The notes beneath the pieces were generated by a model. The model worked only from the letters and a program-made list of their open reading frames with translations, was not told the DNA's origin and did no database searches. Both the position numbers and the translations under genes were made by a program. Of a stretch of 7,127 bases of DNA, positions 6,045-7,127 are shown one piece after another (position 1 is the stretch's first letter; each line of letters begins with the position of its first letter). This DNA is from Balneolales bacterium (GTDB lineage: Bacteria; Bacteroidota; Rhodothermia; Balneolales; Natronogracilivirgulaceae), in contig SKYW01000146.1 of NCBI GenBank assembly GCA_007127695.1, forward strand, positions 1-7,127. The letters are read 5' to 3'.

Positions 6045-7127
6045 ATGAGCCCCCTTCGGTTTGTTTGTTGGACCGTGCTGCTGACGGGACTGCTGCTCCT
6101 GCCCGGCCAGACAGCATTAGCCAGCGAGGAATCATCCAGCTGGAGCCTTGATTTCAAGGGCGGGGTAACCATTGCGCATTTTACCTTTGAGTCCCGTCCA
6201 ACCGGTCATGGGCTTTTTCAGCTTCGGTATTCGATGAATCCCATGGTCTCGCTTTACGGTTCGGCAGGCGTCGGGGCTTTCCGGGCATCGGAAACGGTTA
6301 TGGGCCAGGCGGGGTATTCCAATGATTACTTTTTGGGCGGAGTTGGTGTCAGGGTTAACGTATTGCGGATGTTCAGCAGTTCGTCCGGTCTCACCGACCG
6401 GCTCGGACTCTACACCACGACTGGCATCCAGTTGATGCGCAACGACGTGCGCATAAGCAACCGGGAGCTGCCCGGCTATGTCGGGACCAACTACACCGGT
6501 AATGCACTGATACTGAACGTTGGTGCGGGTGCGTCGCTTCGGCTTAACCGTCGCATCGACCTCTTTCTGCAGACTGAACTCAACCACTCGGACAGTGATA
6601 TGCTCGATGGATATGAGCGGCTTCCGGGGGCATCGCGCATCGGGTTTATCAGCGGTGGCGATTCCTTTGTAAATACCAGCGCCGGCATCACGATCAAGCT
6701 GGGGGGATCTGAAGCGCGCCACATGGACTGGCAGGAGCGTCAGCGGATTCACCGGAGCACTGCTCCTCCCTCCGCTTCCTACGATCAGGAACTGGCACGA
6801 CTGCAACAGCAGATCGAACGCAGTGACCGGATCAAGGAAGAGCTTGCCAGGAGGATGCAATCATTGACTGCCAATTTGACCGAATTCAGTGAGCTGATCA
6901 ATACAACGCAGCAGCAACAGCTTGATTCTCAAGATCTGAAACTGGAACAGCTGCAGGATCGTGTGGATCAGCTTCAGTCACAGATCGAATCACTTGCGGG
7001 ACGTCCCGCACCAGGGGTTGCTGATCCGTCCGAAGCGACCGCTCCATCACCCGTGGATGCCGATCAGGCGCGCTTTTTTGTCGTGGCGGGCGCATTCCGC
7101 AATCAGGACAATGCCGGACGCCTTCTC
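6045..7127 (+). CDS. Outer-membrane beta-barrel / coiled-coil / SPOR-domain protein (second copy, 3' end cut by window)
   Basis: This gene is an uninterrupted reading frame of 361 codons that leaves the window without a stop. It is a tandem paralogue of the preceding gene with the same domain order. Residues 1-26 are a signal peptide (MSPLRF, a Leu-rich core, ALA cleavage site). Residues about 32-220 are the predicted barrel, residues about 246-317 a Gln-rich coiled coil, and residues 318-341 a Pro/Ala/Ser linker that the first copy lacks. The SPOR domain starts at RFFVVAGAFRN (343-353) and is cut at residue 361. Over residues 32-72 the barrel is identical to the first copy at 26 of 41 positions, and ISGGDSFVNTSAGI (202-215) is fully identical. 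The ATG at 6045 is preferred because it gives a compact signal peptide. An in-frame ATG at 6000 and GTG at 5988 would add 15 or 19 residues. No Shine-Dalgarno is visible. It is probably co-transcribed with the first copy. Confidence 0.85.
   Translation, partial: MSPLRFVCWTVLLTGLLLLPGQTALASEESSSWSLDFKGGVTIAHFTFESRPTGHGLFQLRYSMNPMVSLYGSAGVGAFRASETVMGQAGYSNDYFLGGVGVRVNVLRMFSSSSGLTDRLGLYTTTGIQLMRNDVRISNRELPGYVGTNYTGNALILNVGAGASLRLNRRIDLFLQTELNHSDSDMLDGYERLPGASRIGFISGGDSFVNTSAGITIKLGGSEARHMDWQERQRIHRSTAPPSASYDQELARLQQQIERSDRIKEELARRMQSLTANLTEFSELINTTQQQQLDSQDLKLEQLQDRVDQLQSQIESLAGRPAPGVADPSEATAPSPVDADQARFFVVAGAFRNQDNAGRLL

Noticed and set aside
6132..6860. Open frame of 242 codons on the minus strand under the second barrel/SPOR gene
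   Set aside because: The plus-strand frame is conserved with the neighbouring paralogue at protein level. The minus frame has no recognisable features and is a shadow.

Overview
The window is chromosomal-looking DNA of moderate GC. It probably comes from a Bacteroidota-type bacterium, and a Balneolota/Rhodothermota relative is my best guess. That guess is inference, based on four things: AT-rich leaders with no Shine-Dalgarno, one exact TAnnTTTG-type -7 box, a secreted S9 peptidase with a beta-propeller, and beta-barrel/SPOR envelope proteins. I see no tRNA, rRNA, CRISPR array, insertion sequence or phage gene.

Layout. Positions 1-100 (minus strand) hold the first 33 codons of an EF-G-like translational GTPase. 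A 173-nt AT-rich divergent intergenic region follows. On the plus strand come a cytoplasmic type I L-asparaginase (274-1278), a PolB-type 3'-5' exonuclease-domain protein (1318-2034), an exported S9-family serine peptidase with an extra N-terminal beta-rich domain (2098-4716), and two tandem paralogous envelope proteins (4797-5987, and 6045 to the window edge). Each envelope protein has a signal peptide, a predicted small outer-membrane beta-barrel, a coiled coil and a C-terminal SPOR domain. The last gene is cut off inside its SPOR domain.

How the genes relate. All plus-strand genes are closely spaced (39, 63, 80 and 57 nt gaps) and I found no convincing terminator between them, so some co-transcription is possible. 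An exact TAAATTTG box just before 4797 suggests that the barrel/SPOR pair has its own promoter. Asparaginase, exonuclease and peptidase do not form an obvious single pathway. At most, the secreted peptidase would supply peptides and the asparaginase would use freed Asn.

The most interesting part is the tandem barrel/coiled-coil/SPOR pair. Its domain order suggests a tether between outer membrane and peptidoglycan in which SPOR takes the place of the usual OmpA-like peptidoglycan-binding domain. Positions 101-273 are the only gene-free stretch of notable size; no gap exceeds 300 bases.
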